The notes under the pieces were generated by a model, which saw only the letters and a program-made list of their open reading frames with translations, ran no database searches and was not told the origin of the DNA. A DNA stretch of 64,000 bases from Phycisphaera sp. (GTDB lineage: Bacteria; Planctomycetota; Phycisphaerae; Phycisphaerales; UBA1924), in contig RHLH01000001.1 of NCBI GenBank assembly GCA_003712165.1, positions 2,329,575-2,393,574 on the forward strand. The letters are read 5' to 3'. Below are positions 8,605-17,029 of this stretch, piece after piece (the first letter of the stretch is position 1; the number at the start of each line of letters is the position of its first letter). The translations under genes were made by a program, and so were the position numbers.

Positions 8605-9378
8605 GTGCGATTCGTTCTGCCATCACTTCTTGCACTCGCCATCTGTCACTCTGCTCACGCAGATCTCCTCTACGCCATGCGGGGCACGGTTCTTCACCGC
8701 TTAGATACTGACACACGAATTGCATCAATAGTCGCCCATACCGGCCTTCCAAGAGTCTCGTCTATGACAGTTGTGGGGAATCAGCTTGTCGCGGTCAATC
8801 TGGAAGGAGGAATCGGCCAGCTGACTGAGATAGATCCGGTTACTGGCGACGTATCAGTAATCGACGAATTGGATTTTAGTGTGTCGTTGGCTATGGGGCT
8901 CGCGGCTCACGACGGTGAGTTGTATGGTTCGTCTCAACAGTTTTCTGACATATACCGCATTACTCCTGGCGCCCCGAGCACTTTGATCGTTGAGGATTTC
9001 AGTCTTTCCGTTTCCGGGATGGACTTCGACAGCGATGGCACTCTCTGGGCGCTCGATGGAGCACTCAGTACTAAGCATCTAATCAAGGTGAACGTCAATG
9101 ATGGCTCTACAGAAATTGTGTCCAAAAACGGACTGATCGAACACGGTCCGATGGCGGCAATTGCATTCGGATCATCAGGCAGGATGTGGGCGATTGATGG
9201 CGACACTGACGAGCTCATTTTGATCGACACAGTGACCGGAACCGGCCAGAGCGTCGGCGTCACTACAGGCTGGGGCAACGATAGATCTATAGTCGGAATG
9301 ACAGCCGTGCCCGCTCCGAGCAGCCTGGCAGTGCTTGGGCTCTCACTCATGTTTGCACAGCGTCGCCGATCTCGCTGA
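8605..9378 (+). CDS. Exported PEP-CTERM-like protein, beta-propeller type
   Basis: A 257-residue exported protein of unknown role. GTG at 8605 follows a GGAG motif and gives a signal peptide ending near AHADLLY. The body has repeated short strands with alternating DxDG or VTGxV turns (LTEIDPVTGDVSVI; GMDFDSDGTLWALDG; IAFGSSGRMWAIDGDTDELI), which suggests a propeller fold. The C-terminus, VPAPSSLAVLGLSLMFAQRR, is a PEP-CTERM-like sorting signal: a Pro/Ser motif, a membrane helix and an Arg-rich end. In other bacteria such tails are processed by an exosortase; none is in the window. Codon use and GC are lower than in neighbouring housekeeping genes. Confidence 0.8.
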   Translation: MRFVLPSLLALAICHSAHADLLYAMRGTVLHRLDTDTRIASIVAHTGLPRVSSMTVVGNQLVAVNLEGGIGQLTEIDPVTGDVSVIDELDFSVSLAMGLAAHDGELYGSSQQFSDIYRITPGAPSTLIVEDFSLSVSGMDFDSDGTLWALDGALSTKHLIKVNVNDGSTEIVSKNGLIEHGPMAAIAFGSSGRMWAIDGDTDELILIDTVTGTGQSVGVTTGWGNDRSIVGMTAVPAPSSLAVLGLSLMFAQRRRSR

Positions 9379-9465
9379 GACGTTCGGATTGAGACTGGCG
9401 GAGGGGTAAGATTTTCTCACCAGCAGCCGGCTCCGCGAACGAGTTCAGTCTCTTGCGGCATCTAG

Positions 9466-10224
9466 CTACCTTCGTCGTCGCGATGCAATTAGTCCGGAGA
9501 GAACCGTAACGGCGACTGTACCAGGTGATGGTATTTGGCTCACTACACCGACGACCGAGACCGAGTAGTTCACAGTTGTCTCTCCTTCATGCGTTATAAG
9601 AACTGTCTCAAGGTCTGCTAGAGCGTCGATACGTGCGATCCTGGTCACGCCCGGTGCGCCTGTCGTACCCGTCACACTGTTAGATTGCCCATCGACAGGA
9701 AGTCCGAGCAGGAAGCTATCAAACGGGGCAACCTGATTTACACTCGCAGCATACGGTTGTGAACCGGCCCCCAGATGTAACTGGGTGCTGACGTAACTCG
9801 CTTCCCACGATACTGATACCAACCCAATATCAAATTCAACTTCTATTGAAGACATCGCATCCGCCGAACGAAAGTAGCCTGTATTATCCGGCCCGTTGCG
9901 ATAGACTTGACCCGAAATGTCAACCTGAATCACAGATTGCCCATTAGGAAGCGTCTGCAGCAAATCGATGGAGTCGACTGAGAATCGACTTGATGCGGTT
10001 GGATCGAAGTCAAAAAACGGATCTTCATACGAAACCGAATGTTCCCTAGAGACGAGTTCAAAACCAGAATGCTCGTCAATCGTATCAGTGACGTCGACGT
10101 ATTGTGTGTCGGTGTACTGCACACTAACAACTGAATGCTGACGTATATCTAACTGGGCATGCGACGCAGATGCAAATGCTAAGGCTAATGACAGGGTCAC
10201 TCTTAGATTCTTGTGAAGGTCCAT
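9466..10224 (-). CDS. Exported PEP-CTERM-like protein
   Basis: ATG at 10224 gives a 252-residue protein with a clean signal peptide (MDLHKNLRVTLSLALAFA, ending near SHAQL); a start 12 codons upstream would spoil it. The middle is rich in Thr/Ser/Asp and beta-prone with no recognised domain. The C-terminus, IPSPGTVAVTVLSGLIASRR, is a PEP-CTERM-like tag with a short helix and an Arg-rich end. It converges on the preceding propeller-type gene, and its tail is a diverged form of the same signal. Function unknown. Confidence 0.75.
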   Translation of the reverse strand: MDLHKNLRVTLSLALAFASASHAQLDIRQHSVVSVQYTDTQYVDVTDTIDEHSGFELVSREHSVSYEDPFFDFDPTASSRFSVDSIDLLQTLPNGQSVIQVDISGQVYRNGPDNTGYFRSADAMSSIEVEFDIGLVSVSWEASYVSTQLHLGAGSQPYAASVNQVAPFDSFLLGLPVDGQSNSVTGTTGAPGVTRIARIDALADLETVLITHEGETTVNYSVSVVGVVSQIPSPGTVAVTVLSGLIASRRRR

Positions 10225-10424
10225 TCTCGCATTGTACAAGGGGCATGGGGGAGGCCGCAAGTGAATAGTGAACTAACAGACAACCGGCCTGAAGTTCGAG
10301 GATCCATTATGTGAGACACATGAGGAATGTGGAGATGCTGCTGCTGGAGACAATGAGCAGCCGACACTCCGACTCGTAGGCTGTTAAGTCGTCGCAATGA
10401 CACTTATATCCACACCAATAGTCA

Positions 10425-11093
10425 TCAATCCTCATAAACTCTGTACCAGCCACCTCCCAGATATTGCTCCCAGTTGGTGTTGTACCAGACCATCTCGCAG
10501 CCAGGCACAGTCTGTACGAGATAGACACCGCCTCCAGCACCACCCGAAAGCTGCAACCCAACGTTTCCTTCGGGTGTTGTTCGCACAGCCAGTACTACAT
10601 ACGTACCGACTCGTCGAGTGCCGTTACCCGCTGCGATCTCACCCGAACGAACACGTTCAGCGTATGAGGTCAACATCGCTTTCTGTGATGAGAACGCGAC
10701 CATGTAGGGCCAGTTCGTAAACGGCACGCTTACAAACACAACCAAGCTGACGATGGAAATCACACGAAACGAAATGTGCACGCGGTCATTTGGGATAACA
10801 AGTGGCAACAGCAAGAACAGGAACATGAGGCTTAGCGCCCAGATCAAGAGCGGTTCTACGCCGTTCAACGAAGCAACAATCATCACGATCGTGATGACTA
10901 CACTGCACAAAGTGAGCACCCTCACAAGGTGAGCTACTGCTTTAGATTGTCCGATATAGGGCGTACAAGACGTTGTACGCGGCTTGGTCAAGTCGTACGT
11001 CGTGCCACACTCGGGACATGGAGCACCAGCCAATCCAGCAAGTGAGTAACCACACTCACGGCAGAATCTCAACGATTGCGGTGCTTGTCTCAT
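10425..11093 (-). CDS. Zinc-ribbon membrane protein
   Basis: A 222-residue protein starting with a probable zinc ribbon (CRECGYSLAGL, then CPECG), followed by three hydrophobic segments at about residues 58-80, 84-100 and 108-128. A C-terminal domain of about 95 residues probably lies outside the membrane. The CxxCGYxLxGL...CPECG head is a recurring planctomycete pattern, also seen at 49560-50240. It is weakly expressed-looking, with low GC. Function unknown. Confidence 0.65.
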   Translation of the reverse strand: MRQAPQSLRFCRECGYSLAGLAGAPCPECGTTYDLTKPRTTSCTPYIGQSKAVAHLVRVLTLCSVVITIVMIVASLNGVEPLLIWALSLMFLFLLLPLVIPNDRVHISFRVISIVSLVVFVSVPFTNWPYMVAFSSQKAMLTSYAERVRSGEIAAGNGTRRVGTYVVLAVRTTPEGNVGLQLSGGAGGGVYLVQTVPGCEMVWYNTNWEQYLGGGWYRVYED

Positions 11094-11234
11094 GCAGAAG
11101 TGAGTCTACCAGGATCGGCGATATCACTTACCCACATCTGCCACTTTTGGTCCCGACGGCCTGCCAAACGGGATTCGTCTTGGTGCTGAGCCCTTCTGGC
11201 CGTGAATCGAAGTAGGGAGTTTACCAACAACCGC

Positions 11235-12491
11235 TCACGGACATCCGGCGTTGAAGTTCGCAATCCACGCAGTGAAGTCGGTTGGGGTGCAAGCGCCGTC
11301 GCCGTTCTGATCGCACTCGGGCAGGTTGTTGTTGAAGGCGTTGATCCAGGCCGTGAAGTCGGTGGGCGTAACGTCGCCGTCGCCGTTGACATCGGCGAGA
11401 CAGACGAATGCATCTACGAGAACGAAGTCTAGCGCATAGCTTTGCGTGAGGTTCCCGGTTTGCTGGATCACAAAGGTGTATGCCCCTTCACCAAGAACCG
11501 GCTCGGAGAGACTATTCGTCGTGACCGACTGGTTGACAAAGCTATCCAGCAGGTTCTCACCGACGTTCGATGTGTTCACGAGTACGCCCGCGAGGAAATT
11601 ACCGCTCGTGGCTCCGCCCGGGATGAAACCTGTTGTGCCGCTGTTGACGGCTATAAAGCCCGTATCGTTTGGATCCCAGCCAAGAAGTGTTAGCCCAGCC
11701 AACTGCTGCCCCGCTGGAACATCGATCGTCACAAAGTCGCGGTCGCCAAGCACCGCGTCGTCTGACAGGTTGACCTCACCCGCGACGACATTGCTGCCAG
11801 TGGATAGCGCAACACCAGTCGGAGATTGCGGATCGTCGGCTAGATCACCATCGACCGCCTCATCGTGACGGGTGTTGTTTCGCAAGACTGCATACTCACT
11901 AGGGGAACCTGCTTCATCACCTGATAGATCAGTGAGAATAATCGCATCGGAATCCGCCTCGGTCGGTATGAAATCGCCAGTCGATGACCAAAGCATCTGA
12001 GAGACCGCCTGTGCTGTTCTCGTTTCAGAGCTGCCTGTGCCGGCGCCATTGATATTCCATTGAAGATGATCTGCGATCAGAGAGCTATTCCCAAAGCTGA
12101 TATTGCCGTTGGCGTCTGGAAAGTACAGCTGTAGCCCGTACGCATCTTGATCGAGGGGCCCGGCAAACGATCCGCCGATCGTAGATCTATTCACTCGATT
12201 TGGATCACCGCCCGGAGCATCGTTGTTTAAGTGAATGTAGACCGATGTCCCCGCCTCGATGGTCACCCCGTTGAGCCCATCAGCACCCGTGTACCGCCTC
12301 GCCTGATCGAAGTCGTGAGTGCAGAATCGCCAACGAGATAAATCCACGTCTCCAGATGAGAAATTAAAGAGCTCGATGATTCCGGCATCAAAGTCTACTG
12401 AACGAACTTGGACTTCGCGTTCAGACTGACCTGCAGCGCTCATTACACAAATAGCCGAAACGGCGGAAGCGATGAAATGTCCGCTCTTCAT
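11235..12491 (-). CDS. Secreted lamin-tail-like protein with dockerin-like module
   Basis: A 418-residue exported protein with a signal peptide ending near AAGQ. The first part (VRSVDFDAGIIELFNFSSGD, then DLSRWRFC) resembles a lamin-tail domain, a beta-sandwich often found on bacterial surface proteins. The middle is beta-rich and unassigned. The last 55 residues hold two calcium-loop repeats, DVNGDGDVTPTDFTAWI and DQNGDGACTPTDFTAWI, bracketed by Cys (CLAD...AGCP), as in three other proteins here. Probably displayed on or released from the cell surface; substrate or partner unknown. Confidence 0.8.
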   Translation of the reverse strand: MKSGHFIASAVSAICVMSAAGQSEREVQVRSVDFDAGIIELFNFSSGDVDLSRWRFCTHDFDQARRYTGADGLNGVTIEAGTSVYIHLNNDAPGGDPNRVNRSTIGGSFAGPLDQDAYGLQLYFPDANGNISFGNSSLIADHLQWNINGAGTGSSETRTAQAVSQMLWSSTGDFIPTEADSDAIILTDLSGDEAGSPSEYAVLRNNTRHDEAVDGDLADDPQSPTGVALSTGSNVVAGEVNLSDDAVLGDRDFVTIDVPAGQQLAGLTLLGWDPNDTGFIAVNSGTTGFIPGGATSGNFLAGVLVNTSNVGENLLDSFVNQSVTTNSLSEPVLGEGAYTFVIQQTGNLTQSYALDFVLVDAFVCLADVNGDGDVTPTDFTAWINAFNNNLPECDQNGDGACTPTDFTAWIANFNAGCP

Positions 12492-12943
12492 GGTAATATC
12501 CTCGCAGCAATAGCCCCGTCACGAAGTCGAGTTAATGAATTCAATCATTCCGCTTGCGAGTTTGTTCCGGTGCGCGACGTTTTTCTCAACATCTCGTAAC
12601 GAACGCCTTAGCGTCACCATATCAAATCAATCCCTATACGCCCCACCATGCTCCAGTTGGGTCAAACTGAAGGCGCCCGCGCATGATTCACGGTCATACG
12701 AAGTGTAAGTTAGTGTCCCAAAACAAGGAGGGGCGGGGCTATCAGTATCGACAATGGTGCAGATATGGAGAGCGCTCACCGTCATCCGCCCAGGTTTACC
12801 AACCCGACACCTGGCTGTTCATTGTCGCCATAGGAAGAGGTAGAATCGGTCAGTAACGGAGCCCGTCCCCCTACTGAGTACCCCTGCTGTTCCCGTGGAC
12901 ACCGTGATGCCGATATTCCCTTTAGGAAACACAAGGACGCCCT
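12492..12943. other. Intergenic region, 452 bp
   Basis: Separates two divergent genes and must hold both promoters. No tRNA, repeat or convincing open frame was seen. AAGGACG just before 12944 is the likely ribosome binding site for the downstream gene. No -35/-10 pair with good spacing could be picked out by eye. Confidence 0.5.
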
Positions 12944-13924
12944 ATGAACGGAATCTCGAGAACGATCGCTAGCACGCTCCCTGCATGCCTGGTCGCGCTC
13001 TCTTCAGTCACAGCAGAAGCTCAGAGCGAGCCAGACCCTACGCTCAGCGACGAGAGCCTCGAGCAGATCGCAGAGGACCTCAAGAACGCCGGCGAAAAAG
13101 CCGAGGGCATCAGACCAACCAGATCCGCCGGCGTCGCCCCCATCCGCCCGCACACCGAGATCGGCACGGACCACAAGGCCAGCGGCAGGATGCTCACAGA
13201 GGGTTCCTTCATCGTGCAAATGGAGGGCCTCGTGCACCGCGCTTCGCTCGGCGCCTGGATCTTCGAGCCGACCGATCTCGTCGACGAAGCTAAGATCAAG
13301 CCGCTGATCATCCTGCCCTCGCAGACACTCACGAGGCTCATCCAGATCGTGGGGCTCGATGCAGAGCACAACAAGATATCGCTGACAGGCGAGGTGTCGC
13401 TCTACAGAGGTCGGAACTACTTACTGATCACCGCGATCACGGTCGATTCAACAGACGAAGCCGACGAATCGCTGATCGAGCTCGACACCAACCAGAACGA
13501 CAATGCCCAGCCGGAGTCCTCCGGCTCGCTCAGCCAAAGCGTACAGGATCTCATAGGCGAGCTCGAAGAGGCACGGACCGCAGATCGCGCGATACTCCAG
13601 CCCACACACACGGGCAGCTTCGGGGGAGGGCGAGCCCCCGTGCCCGAGGGTCGGACCTTCATGCGTCGCCGGGCACGCCTGACCTACCTTGCCGCGGGCG
13701 AGGTCGCCGTCACGTTCGACAACGACCCCGACCAGGTCATCGACGCACCGCTCGTCGTCCTGCCCTGCAATCTGCTCGAGAAGATGGAATGGGTCGTCGA
13801 GAACCACGGCGACTCGCTGCCCGTCCGCGTCAGCGGCCAGAGCTTCGCCTACAACGGCCGCTCGTTCATCATGCCGCGCAGCATCGTCATCGAACGCCCG
13901 GGCGAGCTCGACACGCGTCAGTGA
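12944..13924 (+). CDS. Exported protein with duplicated unnamed domain
   Basis: A 326-residue exported protein with a signal peptide ending near AEAQ. Two copies of one domain of about 85 residues are visible, at about 83-170 and 235-320. Each has an EGxF opening, a PL(I/V)(I/V)LP motif, a helix (LTRLIQIV; LLEKMEWVV), and a G(E/Q)...YxGR(N/S)(Y/F) strand pair near the end. A Gln/Ser/Glu-rich linker separates them. I have no name for the domain; the strand pattern could suit an OB-like or beta-sandwich fold. It converges on nuoH with an 18-bp gap. Function unknown. Confidence 0.75.
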   Translation: MNGISRTIASTLPACLVALSSVTAEAQSEPDPTLSDESLEQIAEDLKNAGEKAEGIRPTRSAGVAPIRPHTEIGTDHKASGRMLTEGSFIVQMEGLVHRASLGAWIFEPTDLVDEAKIKPLIILPSQTLTRLIQIVGLDAEHNKISLTGEVSLYRGRNYLLITAITVDSTDEADESLIELDTNQNDNAQPESSGSLSQSVQDLIGELEEARTADRAILQPTHTGSFGGGRAPVPEGRTFMRRRARLTYLAAGEVAVTFDNDPDQVIDAPLVVLPCNLLEKMEWVVENHGDSLPVRVSGQSFAYNGRSFIMPRSIVIERPGELDTRQ

Positions 13925-13942
13925 TTCAGAGCAGCAATCGGG

Positions 13943-15274
13943 TCACATTGCCGGGACGGTGCCCTCGACGGGCCTGTCCTCGGTCGCAAGCCCCCCCGGC
14001 GCGGAAGTCTCCACGCGCTCGCCCGGCATCGGGTTGAACCGCGAGCCGTACATCGGGATCCGCTTGTTGACCTTGTTCTTGGGTAACACGGGCATCACCA
14101 GGAACACGAGCGCCGTGAGCACGACGTTCGCGGCTAGCAGCTCGTACCAGGCGGTCCACTCGTAGAACACCATGACCGAGGTCATGACGAGCATCACCAT
14201 CCCGAGCGGAATCATGCTCTGCCAGCCCAGGAACATGACCTGGTCGTACCGAAGACGAGGAACCGTCCAGCGGATGATGATCATAAACGTGATCAGCAGG
14301 ACTACCTTCGTGAAGAACACGCCGAGCTTGAGAAGACCAGCAACGATCGAGGTGTCCTCGATGCCGAGCCCGGGGATCGCCGGCAGGTGGAACCCGCCCA
14401 GAAAGAGCAGCGTGAAAAACGCGCAGCTCGTGATCATGTGCATGTACTCAGCGAGGAAGAACAACGCGAACCGCATCGAGGAATACTCGGTGTGGTACCC
14501 GCCGACCAGTTCCTGCTCGGCCTCCGCGTTGTCGAACGGCGCTCGGTTCGCCTCGGCGAGGATCGCCACGAAGAACAGGATCGCCGCCAGCGGGTGCGCG
14601 AAGATGAGCCAGCCGTTTTGAACCTGATGCTCGATGATGCCCATGGGCATGATCGTGCCGCAGATCAGCAACACACACATCAGGCTCAGCCCGAGCGGGA
14701 TCTCGTACGAGACCATCTGGGCGCTTGCCCGAAGGCCGCCCAAGAACGAGTACTTGTTGTTGGATGCCCAGCCGCCAAGCACGACGCCGTACACACCGAG
14801 CGAGGCAACCGCCAGCAGGTAGATCACACCAGCGTTGAAGTTCGCGCCAGCGAGCACGACCCGGCCCCCGATATCGCCGAGCAGTGGCACAGACATGTCA
14901 GGGATATCGATGTATCCACCCCAAGGGATGATCAGGAACCCAATCATCGCCGGGATCACGATCGTCGCCGGCGCGAGCGTGAAGAGCACCCGATCGGCGC
15001 TCTTTGGCATGTAATCCTCTTTGAGCAGGAACTTGATGCCGTCAGCAAGCGGCTGACCCAGGCCGAGAGCGCCTTTGAGAAAGCTCAGCCACTTGAGACC
15101 GAAGTCAAACCCGACCCGGTTCGGCCCCACGCGGTCCTGGATGTACGAGCACACCTTCCGCTCGATGTAAATCAGGTACGCGCACGCGCCCAAGATCACG
15201 TGCACCATGATCGCAATGAACGGCAGGCTTATGAAGATCTGTGTCGCGGTAAGACCAGTCGGGATGATGTCCAT
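13943..15274 (-). CDS. nuoH: NADH-quinone oxidoreductase subunit H
   Basis: A 443-residue integral membrane subunit of respiratory complex I that forms part of the quinone-binding channel and links it to proton-pumping subunits. Hallmarks are IERKVCSYIQDRVGPNRVG, the LADGIKFLLKED loop, and EANRAPFDNAEAEQELVGG with YHTEYSSMRFALFFLAEYM. It has eight or more hydrophobic segments. It is longer than the usual 320-340 residues: about 70 extra residues, part hydrophobic, lie at the C-terminus. It stands alone, with no nuoG or nuoI beside it, and is divergent from padR. An A/T-rich TATAAA lies about 45-50 nt upstream and may be its -10 box. Confidence 0.95.
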   Translation of the reverse strand: MDIIPTGLTATQIFISLPFIAIMVHVILGACAYLIYIERKVCSYIQDRVGPNRVGFDFGLKWLSFLKGALGLGQPLADGIKFLLKEDYMPKSADRVLFTLAPATIVIPAMIGFLIIPWGGYIDIPDMSVPLLGDIGGRVVLAGANFNAGVIYLLAVASLGVYGVVLGGWASNNKYSFLGGLRASAQMVSYEIPLGLSLMCVLLICGTIMPMGIIEHQVQNGWLIFAHPLAAILFFVAILAEANRAPFDNAEAEQELVGGYHTEYSSMRFALFFLAEYMHMITSCAFFTLLFLGGFHLPAIPGLGIEDTSIVAGLLKLGVFFTKVVLLITFMIIIRWTVPRLRYDQVMFLGWQSMIPLGMVMLVMTSVMVFYEWTAWYELLAANVVLTALVFLVMPVLPKNKVNKRIPMYGSRFNPMPGERVETSAPGGLATEDRPVEGTVPAM

Positions 15275-15360
15275 AGCGAACTCTAGTTCAAGAAATACGG
15301 CCAGAGAGACAACTGAGCGATTTATAATCCAAACTAAACGCTTACAAAATGTTGTGCGCC

Positions 15361-15375
15361 TACACTGTCGGTGTA
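15361..15375. promoter_or_regulatory. Possible PadR operator
   Basis: The inverted repeat TACACTGTCGGTGTA (arms TACAC/GTGTA, 5-nt centre) lies 37 nt before padR and between the divergent padR and nuoH genes. PadR-type regulators often bind such dyads and repress their own promoter. Assignment rests on position and symmetry only. Confidence 0.3.
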
Positions 15376-15411
15376 CTTGATCTAACGATCCTGGATTGTT
15401 AAGCTATATCC

Positions 15412-15696
15412 ATGTATGGCACAAACGTAATGCTCCTCCTGAACGCGCTCGTCCAGGGAGAATCTACCATTGATTCATTAATTAGTAAAATTTATGAATT
15501 ATCCAGTGTTAGGCTGTCACGAAGCAGTGCTTATGTCCAACTCGATCGCCTTGAGCGAGAGGGGCTTGCTTCGAGCAGGCTAGGGGACGCTACGGATAAA
15601 AGAGGTCGTAAACGTAGGTTCTACAAAATCTCTGCTAACGGGATTGCGTACCTAGCGCAGTTTGATGCTGTTAGGGGAGGGGTGAGCCTTGCATAA
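15412..15696 (+). CDS. PadR-family transcriptional regulator
   Basis: A 94-residue winged-helix protein. The order of helices and wing matches PadR: NVMLLLNALVQGESTIDSL, then SSAYVQLDRLEREGLASSRL (recognition helix and wing start), then RKRRFYKISANGIAYLAQF (wing and dimer helix). It lacks the long C-terminal coiled coil of subfamily-1 members and so belongs with the short type. The gene is noticeably A/T-richer than its surroundings, a possible sign of transfer. PadR genes often precede a membrane protein they control; here the following 600 bp carry no intact gene. nuoH, divergent across a shared intergenic region, is a possible target. Confidence 0.8.
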   Translation: MYGTNVMLLLNALVQGESTIDSLISKIYELSSVRLSRSSAYVQLDRLEREGLASSRLGDATDKRGRKRRFYKISANGIAYLAQFDAVRGGVSLA

Positions 15697-16310
15697 ATAC
15701 AAGTTCCCAGCCCACCCCAGTGAGGGCAAGTTGGAGCGCACCAAGGCCGACCAGCGAGACGACCCACTGCAGGACAATCAGAAACCCCGCCAACCGGCGG
15801 CGAGTGAGGCTCTTTGACATATATGAGATCGCCCACCGGGCGCATCACTGTGACGAACTGGATCGTGTCCATTCCACCCAAATCCCGTTTTTACCTGCGT
15901 ATGCCGGAATAGGACCGGTGTTTGCGGTGTTGATCAAGCGATGAACCAGTTCCCTGATTCAAACTGCCCATCCCGTCGCGACCGCAGGGATCCTCTGCAG
16001 GCCTCGCTCGACGGCACTGGTCTCTCGCTGTTCTGACCGCGGCCAGGCATTACCTAGGGGCGGTACGCATTGACTGAGCCGGGCATCCGGTAGAGTCGAG
16101 CGCAAGCCACATCCAAACACCATCCAATGATCACCGCAAGCGGAACTCCGGGCTTGGCGTGCATTGCGCATGCGCAGCCCTGTCCCGTTCGGCTTGTGCC
16201 ATACGCATCGATGTTAGCGGTTGGTGCTCGATCATCATTCGTCTCAAATGGCAATTACTTCGACCAATTCACATACCCGGGGGACCACCCCCTTCCCAAG
16301 GAAAACCGTA
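15697..16310. other. Intergenic region with repeat copy A
   Basis: A 614-bp stretch without a credible gene. It contains repeat copy A (15761-15836). A GGGGG-ACCA-CCCCC hairpin sits about 30 nt before the next gene. Frames on both strands are short and lack starts with ribosome binding sites. The region may hold a decayed gene duplicate, since copy B of the repeat begins at the stop codon of the gene at 16311. Confidence 0.4.
15761..15836 (+). repeat. Direct repeat copy A, about 75 bp
   Basis: About 80 percent identical by eye to 16699-16773, in the same orientation. Shared blocks include GACCCACTGC, an AGAAAC-CCGCCA hairpin arm with its GGCGG partner, and TTTGACA followed by a TATG-GATCGC-CAC tail. 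The hairpin in the middle (CCGCC-AACC-GGCGG) could act as a weak terminator. Confidence 0.6.
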
Positions 16311-16700
16311 ATGAACCCCAGATTCGTCACCAAGAACATCCACGCTCTGCTCGACTACCCTGTCGCGTTTGCCCTGATGGGCGCGCCATTCCTGCTTGGT
16401 CTCGGTGAGTCAACGCCTACGGCCAAATGGCTCTCGGTCGGCACCGGAGTCGCCGCCCTTATTCTGACGGTATTCACAAACCACAAGCTCGGGCTCATCC
16501 GGGTCCTGCCGTACTGGTTCCACGTGCTCGTGGACGGGCTGGTAGGCGTCGTGTTCTTGATCGCCCCGTTCGTGCTCGGCTTCAAGGGGATCGACGCTTG
16601 GTTCTATTGGGCAAACGCCGCCGCCGTACTCACAGTTGTCAGCCTGAGTAAGCCCAGCTCATTGTCTAAGGCACCCACCGGGGTAGTGCCATCGGTCTGA
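16311..16700 (+). CDS. Small four-helix membrane protein (SPW-like)
   Basis: ATG at 16311 follows AAGGAA at a good distance and gives 129 residues with four hydrophobic helices: LDYPVAFALMGAPFLLGLG, SVGTGVAALILTVF, WFHVLVDGLVGVVFLIAPFV and YWANAAAVLTVVSL. The layout (two hairpins, each with a Pro-Phe or Tyr-Trp turn) resembles small SPW-repeat membrane proteins. No enzyme residues are evident; role unknown. Its stop codon is the start of repeat copy B. Confidence 0.7.
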   Translation: MNPRFVTKNIHALLDYPVAFALMGAPFLLGLGESTPTAKWLSVGTGVAALILTVFTNHKLGLIRVLPYWFHVLVDGLVGVVFLIAPFVLGFKGIDAWFYWANAAAVLTVVSLSKPSSLSKAPTGVVPSV

Positions 16701-16773
16701 CCCACTGCCGGGCAATGAGAAACGCCGCCAGATGCGGCGCGAGAGACTGTTTGACACGTATGGGATCGCTCAC
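16699..16773 (+). repeat. Direct repeat copy B, about 75 bp
   Basis: Partner of 15761-15836. It begins at the TGA stop of the gene at 16311. The central hairpin CGCCGC-CAGAT-GCGGCG is stronger here and probably ends transcription of that gene. The remaining gene-free stretch to 17029 shows nothing further. Confidence 0.6.
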
Positions 16774-17029
16774 TGCTCAATGATTGTATGGAGCTTTGTA
16801 TTTGGCATAGACCGGTACTGCATACGCGACAGCTTGGAGAACCATGTTCAATCCGGGGCCAGTGAGCACTTGCTCAGAGCGATCGCACCTTCGAAGCGGT
16901 ACGGCTAGCAGTCACATCATCAAAGACAAACCTGGTCACGGTGGTACGCGCTCTGCTCCAACGTATGCACCTTTGCTGGGAATTCATACCCGAATAGTGT
17001 GCCTGATCTAGTCCACGCAACCAGAACTC

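Noticed and set aside
11235..11400. Dockerin-module DNA repeats as a mobile element
   Set aside because: Similarity stops at the module ends, with no inverted ends, target duplications or transposase; it is conserved protein-coding sequence.
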